Assembly: GCA_035689115.1 (NCBI GenBank)
Contig: DASSMA010000064.1
Location: forward strand, 186,001 to 250,000
Direction: 5' to 3'
DNA length: 64,000 nucleotides
DNA from: JAHFUS01 sp035689115
GTDB taxonomy: Bacteria > Actinomycetota > Acidimicrobiia > Acidimicrobiales > GCA-2861595
In this document: positions 60,958-64,000 of the stretch, piece after piece
Numbering within the stretch: position 1 is the stretch's first letter
Layout of the letters: each line of letters opens with the position of its first letter
The notes under the pieces: generated by a model
What the model saw: only the letters and a program-made list of their open reading frames with translations
Told to the model about the DNA's origin: nothing
Databases searched by the model: none
Made by a program: the position numbers and the translations under genes

Positions 60958-61383
60958 GTGGTGGTCAAATTCTTCGGTCGATACGAGCATGCGCTCGACC
61001 CCAAGGGTCGGGTGATCCTGCCGGCCAAGTTCCGCGGCCACTTCGAGCAGGGCGGGTACCTCACCCAGTACTGGGAGGGGTGTCTGGCGCTATGGACGCC
61101 GGAGGAGTTCGAGAAGCAGATGGTCGCCATGGAGGCGGCCCAGGAGCTCGGCCGGTCGGAGCGCAACCTGGCTCGCGTGTGGGCGTCGGGGACGCAGGAG
61201 GCCGAGGTGGACCGCCAGGGCCGCCTGTTCCTCTCACCGCCCCTGCGGGCCTTCGCCGGCCTGGAGGCGGGCGTCCTCGTGCACGGCGCCCTGAACCGCA
61301 TCGAGCTGTGGAGCCCCGAGCGGTGGACGGCGAAGTTGGCCGCCACCGAGCAGAACCTGATCGACCAGGAGGACGCCCCCTGA
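60958..61383 (+). CDS. mraZ: Transcriptional regulator MraZ
   Basis: First gene of the division and cell-wall cluster. The 141-residue protein has two AbrB-like halves, each with the DxKGR/DxQGR signature: YEHALDPKGRVILPAKFR and AEVDRQGRLFLSPPLR. It binds DNA upstream of its own operon. The gap to rsmH (61384-61499) has no clear terminator. Confidence 0.95.
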   Translation: MVVKFFGRYEHALDPKGRVILPAKFRGHFEQGGYLTQYWEGCLALWTPEEFEKQMVAMEAAQELGRSERNLARVWASGTQEAEVDRQGRLFLSPPLRAFAGLEAGVLVHGALNRIELWSPERWTAKLAATEQNLIDQEDAP

Positions 61384-61499
61384 CCTGGACCATGCGCAGC
61401 CCTTCGACCTTCCCGGTGGAAGAACCCCTCTCCGCATACTTCCGCTCTCGCCGCTCGGGGAAATGCCCCGGCGGTACCGAGGCGGTCGAGGGGCTGCGG

Positions 61500-62441
61500 A
61501 TGACCCAGGACTTCGCACACCAACCGGTGATGGCCGCCGAGGTCGTGGACCTGCTGGCGGCCGTACCCGACGGGCTGCTGGTGGACGCCACCCTCGGGGG
61601 CGGCGGCCACGCGGCCGCCGTGCTGGCCGCCCGGCCCGGGCTCCGGCTGGTGGGCATCGACCGCGACGCCGACGCCCTCGAGGCGGCCCGCCGGCGCCTG
61701 GCGCCGTTCGGCGAGCGCGTGGTGGCCCTCCACCACGCCCGGTTCGACGCGCTGCCGCTGCTGGTGGAGGACCCGGTCAGCGCCGTGGTCCTCGACCTCG
61801 GGGTCAGCTCGCCGCAGTTCGACATCGCAGAGCGGGGCTTCTCCTACCGCCACGAGGGGCCGCTCGACATGCGGATGGACCGCAGTCAGCGGCGCACCGC
61901 CGCCGACCTGGTGAACGGGCTCGACGAGCACGCCCTCGCCCGCGTCCTGGCCGCCGGCGGCGAGGAGCGCTTCGCCGGCCGCATCGCCCGCAGCATCGTG
62001 GCCCGCCGCCCGCTGGCCACCACGGCCGACCTGGTGGAGGCGGTCAAGCACGCCGTCCCCGCCCCGGCCCGGCGCACGGGCGGCCACCCCGCCAGGCGGG
62101 TGTTCCAGGCCCTGCGCATCGCCGTCAACGACGAGCTCGACGTGCTCGGGCCGGCAGTCGACGCCGCCGTGGCCGCCCTGGCCCCGGGCGGGCGCCTGGT
62201 CGTGATCGCCTACCACTCGGGAGAGGACCGCATCGTGAAGGACCGCCTGCTGGAGGCCTCCACCGGCGGGTGCCAGTGCCCGCCGGGGCTGCCGTGCGTG
62301 TGCGGCGCCGTGCCGGTGGTGCGCCTCCTCAACCGGGGGGCCCGCAAGCCGTCGGCCGCCGAGGTGGCGGCCAACCCCCGGGCTGAGAGCGCCCGGCTCC
62401 GGGCGGCCGAGAAGCTGGCGGTCGCCGGGAGTGTCGGATGA
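61500..62441 (+). CDS. rsmH: 16S rRNA (cytosine-1402 N4) methyltransferase
   Basis: Methylates C1402 in the ribosomal P site. The 313-residue protein has HQPVMAAEVVDLL, DATLGGGGHAAAVL, LDLGVSSPQFD, RGFSYRHEGPLDMRMD and the YHSGEDRIVK motif. ATG 61500 is chosen because GAGGGG lies before it and the family begins here; the frame is open further upstream. It overlaps ftsL by 4 bp. Confidence 0.95.
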   Translation: MTQDFAHQPVMAAEVVDLLAAVPDGLLVDATLGGGGHAAAVLAARPGLRLVGIDRDADALEAARRRLAPFGERVVALHHARFDALPLLVEDPVSAVVLDLGVSSPQFDIAERGFSYRHEGPLDMRMDRSQRRTAADLVNGLDEHALARVLAAGGEERFAGRIARSIVARRPLATTADLVEAVKHAVPAPARRTGGHPARRVFQALRIAVNDELDVLGPAVDAAVAALAPGGRLVVIAYHSGEDRIVKDRLLEASTGGCQCPPGLPCVCGAVPVVRLLNRGARKPSAAEVAANPRAESARLRAAEKLAVAGSVG

Positions 62442-62911
62442 CGGCCGCCACCGGCCGCCTCCCGGGCCGTCCCGAGCGCCGGATCGAGGATCCGGCGGAC
62501 GTGGGTCCCGGTCTGCACGTCGTCGACGCGCCTACCCGCGCTCCGCTCTCGCACCGGGCCCGCGCCCGGGTGACGGCGGTGCTGCTGCTCGTGGTCGTCG
62601 GAGCGGCGCTGTTCGGGCTGGTCACCTCGCACGTCGCCCTCACCCAGGGCCAGTTCCGGCTCGACGAGATGCGCCGCCAGGCCGGCGACGAGCAGGACCG
62701 CTACGAGCGGCTGCGCCTGCAGGTCGCCGAGCTGGAGTCGCCGCAGCGGATCGTGGCCGCCGCCCAGGAGCGGCTCGGCATGGTGCCGCCGCCAGGCGTG
62801 ACCTACCTCTCCCCGGTCGGCCCGGTGGCCGACGCCGGCGGGAAGGATGTCGACCACCCGGACACCGAGGCGTGGTCGTCGGTGAAACGTCAGCTGGCGA
62901 GCCGTCCGTGA
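62438..62911 (+). CDS. ftsL: FtsL-like division protein
   Basis: A 157-residue single-pass protein: a cytosolic basic N-terminus, a helix near 46-66 and an extracellular coiled coil (QFRLDEMRRQAGDEQDRYERLRLQVAELE) ending in AAQERLGMVPP. This layout and its place between rsmH and ftsI identify FtsL, which with DivIC/FtsB links the divisome to FtsI/FtsW. Confidence 0.88.
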   Translation: MTAATGRLPGRPERRIEDPADVGPGLHVVDAPTRAPLSHRARARVTAVLLLVVVGAALFGLVTSHVALTQGQFRLDEMRRQAGDEQDRYERLRLQVAELESPQRIVAAAQERLGMVPPPGVTYLSPVGPVADAGGKDVDHPDTEAWSSVKRQLASRP

Positions 62912-62970
62912 GTCGCCAGTGAGCGAGCCGCAGGCGAGCGAACCAGTGGGCAATGTGTGTTGGCTCGTCA

Positions 62971-62991
62971 GCACCATCCGCAGGATGGTGC
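62971..62991. repeat. Hairpin between ftsL and ftsI
   Basis: GCACCATCC and GGATGGTGC pair perfectly around GCA, ending 4 bases before the ftsI ATG, where it could mask the start site. The rest of the 84-base gap has the AGTGAGCG...GAGCGAACCA block also seen at 54 kb. No ribosome-binding site is visible. Confidence 0.5.
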
Positions 62992-62995
62992 GCCA

Positions 62996-64000
62996 ATGAG
63001 TTCGCCGCCCCGGGTGGGGCGCCGGCCGCCGCCCCCCCCGGCGCCGGCTCGACCCGCCCGGCGTCAGGGACCGCGCCGCGCCGAGGGCCACCCACCCTCC
63101 GGCGCGGGCGGTCCCGGAGCCCGCTCCTCCCGTACCCATCAGCCCCCGGCCGGCGGCACCACCACCCGCCGGTCCCCGGCGCGCGGCGCCGTCAAGGGCG
63201 CCGCCCGCCGCGCCCGGCCGGCGGCCGGCGGATCCACCACCCGCCGGCCGCCGGCGTCGGGAGCCCGCACCGCCGCCCCGCGCCCCGGCGCGCCGACCCG
63301 CCGCCCGGCCGCCGCCCGCCGTCCCCTCGCCGCCCCGGCCCCCCGGCACCCTGCCCAGTCCCGCACCGCCCGGTCCCTGCGCCGGCGGCCGCCGGACAGC
63401 ACCCGGCGCCTGGCGGTCACCCGGGTCGCCATGCTGGTGGGCTTCCTGCTCCTGGCCGGCCGGGTGGTGCAGGTGCAGGCCCTCCAGGCCGCCCGCTACT
63501 CGGCGTTCGGCGAGTCGCAGCGGGTCCGCACCCTCACCCTTCCCGCCGAGCGGGGCGCCATCTTCGACCGCAACGGCCGCGACCTGGCCCTCAGCGTGAA
63601 GCAGTCCACCGTCGTCGCCGACCCCCGACTGGTGGTCGACCCGCTGGCCGCGGCACGAGCGCTGTCGCCGGTGCTCGACGTCGACGTCGACACCCTCCAG
63701 ACCCGCCTCACCCAGGACAAGGGCTTCGTCTACCTGGCCCGCACGGTGCGCGACGACGTGGCCGCCAAGGTGAAGGCGCTGGCCCTGCCCGGCGTCAGCC
63801 TGGTCGACGAGCCCGAGCGCTTCCTGCCCGCCGGCGACCTGGCGACGCCGGTGCTCGGGCGGGTGGGCACCGACAGCACGGGGCTGTCCGGCCTCGAGCG
63901 CCAGTACCAGGACCGCCTGGCCGGCAAGGCCGGCGAGCAGGTGGTGGAGCGGGACCCCAAGGGCGGCGACATCCCCGGGGGCGTCCGCAAGCTCGACCCG
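62996..64000 (+). CDS. ftsI: Penicillin-binding protein FtsI (PBP3), N-terminal part
   Basis: The division-specific transpeptidase; the gene runs off the right edge after 335 codons. Residues 1-140 are a very basic, Pro/Arg/Ala-rich cytosolic tail, followed by a membrane helix (about 144-163) and the PBP dimerisation domain: RTLTLPAERGAIFDRNGRDLALSV, VYLARTV, and GLSGLERQYQDRLAGKAGE. The SxxK, SxN and KTG motifs lie outside the window. The ATG at 62996 is the only good start. Confidence 0.92.
   Translation, partial: MSSPPRVGRRPPPPPAPARPARRQGPRRAEGHPPSGAGGPGARSSRTHQPPAGGTTTRRSPARGAVKGAARRARPAAGGSTTRRPPASGARTAAPRPGAPTRRPAAARRPLAAPAPRHPAQSRTARSLRRRPPDSTRRLAVTRVAMLVGFLLLAGRVVQVQALQAARYSAFGESQRVRTLTLPAERGAIFDRNGRDLALSVKQSTVVADPRLVVDPLAAARALSPVLDVDVDTLQTRLTQDKGFVYLARTVRDDVAAKVKALALPGVSLVDEPERFLPAGDLATPVLGRVGTDSTGLSGLERQYQDRLAGKAGEQVVERDPKGGDIPGGVRKLDP

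Overview
The window is a GC-rich, gene-dense chromosome segment from a Gram-positive actinobacterium. High GC, GTG starts, 4-bp start/stop overlaps, LexA boxes of the GAAC-N4-GTTC type, a BldC-like regulator, an F420-type oxidoreductase and an mraZ-rsmH-ftsL-ftsI division cluster all fit. Gene order (dapA-rnj-ftsK ... pgsA-cinA-recA ... miaB-miaA-dapF-hflX ... lexA-LysM-nrdR) parallels a known block in Mycobacterium, and recA carries an intein at the Mycobacterium tuberculosis site. SpoVS, an Escherichia coli-type DapD and the absence of recX suggest a deep branch rather than a mycobacterium. Acidimicrobiia is my guess; it is not proven. There are no rRNA or tRNA genes, no insertion sequences and no CRISPR array. 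No gene-free stretch exceeds about 300 bases.

Layout. 1-5.4 kb: start of a lipoprotein gene, dapA, rnj, ftsK, with one perfect palindrome upstream of ftsK and a large nested inverted repeat downstream. 5.4-13.4 kb: an accessory block. A cobalamin riboswitch on the minus strand precedes two secreted proteins, an alpha-barrel/repeat protein and a transcobalamin-C-terminus-like protein. Facing away is a three-gene ECF transporter (T, fused A-A', S). Together they look like a vitamin B12 capture and import system. 13.4-24.9 kb: thrB, a mini zinc ribbon, queF, a serine hydrolase, maeB, rimO, pgsA, cinA, thpR and recA with its intein. 25-35 kb: spoVS, a GGDEF-EAL protein, an orphan hydrogenase small subunit, then miaB-miaA-dapF-hflX, dapC and an LLM oxidoreductase. 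35-40 kb: methyltransferase, dapD-dapE, OsmC and an anchored subtilase. With dapA, dapF and dapC this supplies most of the succinylase route to meso-diaminopimelate and lysine.

40.7-43 kb: SOS control module, lexA divergent from a LysM division-inhibitor candidate with several LexA boxes between them, then a bldC-like gene and nrdR. 43-50 kb: RlpA-like protein, a phosphofructokinase with pyrophosphate-type signature residues, inositol phosphatase, threonine aldolase, PIG-L deacetylase, YbaK-type deacylase, dinB, DUF3040. 50-55 kb: moxR-DUF58-transglutaminase operon on the minus strand. 55-61 kb: ROK kinase, small conserved protein, HNH protein, lipoate-ligase-like protein, PadR, ArsR-rhodanese with a divergent MFS exporter, acetyltransferase. 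61-64 kb: mraZ, rsmH, ftsL and the first third of ftsI.

Two expression habits recur. Many genes have a TANNNT hexamer 6-7 bases before the start codon, so they are probably transcribed leaderless. Three genes appear to start at CTG inside a CTGA overlap with the upstream stop codon.
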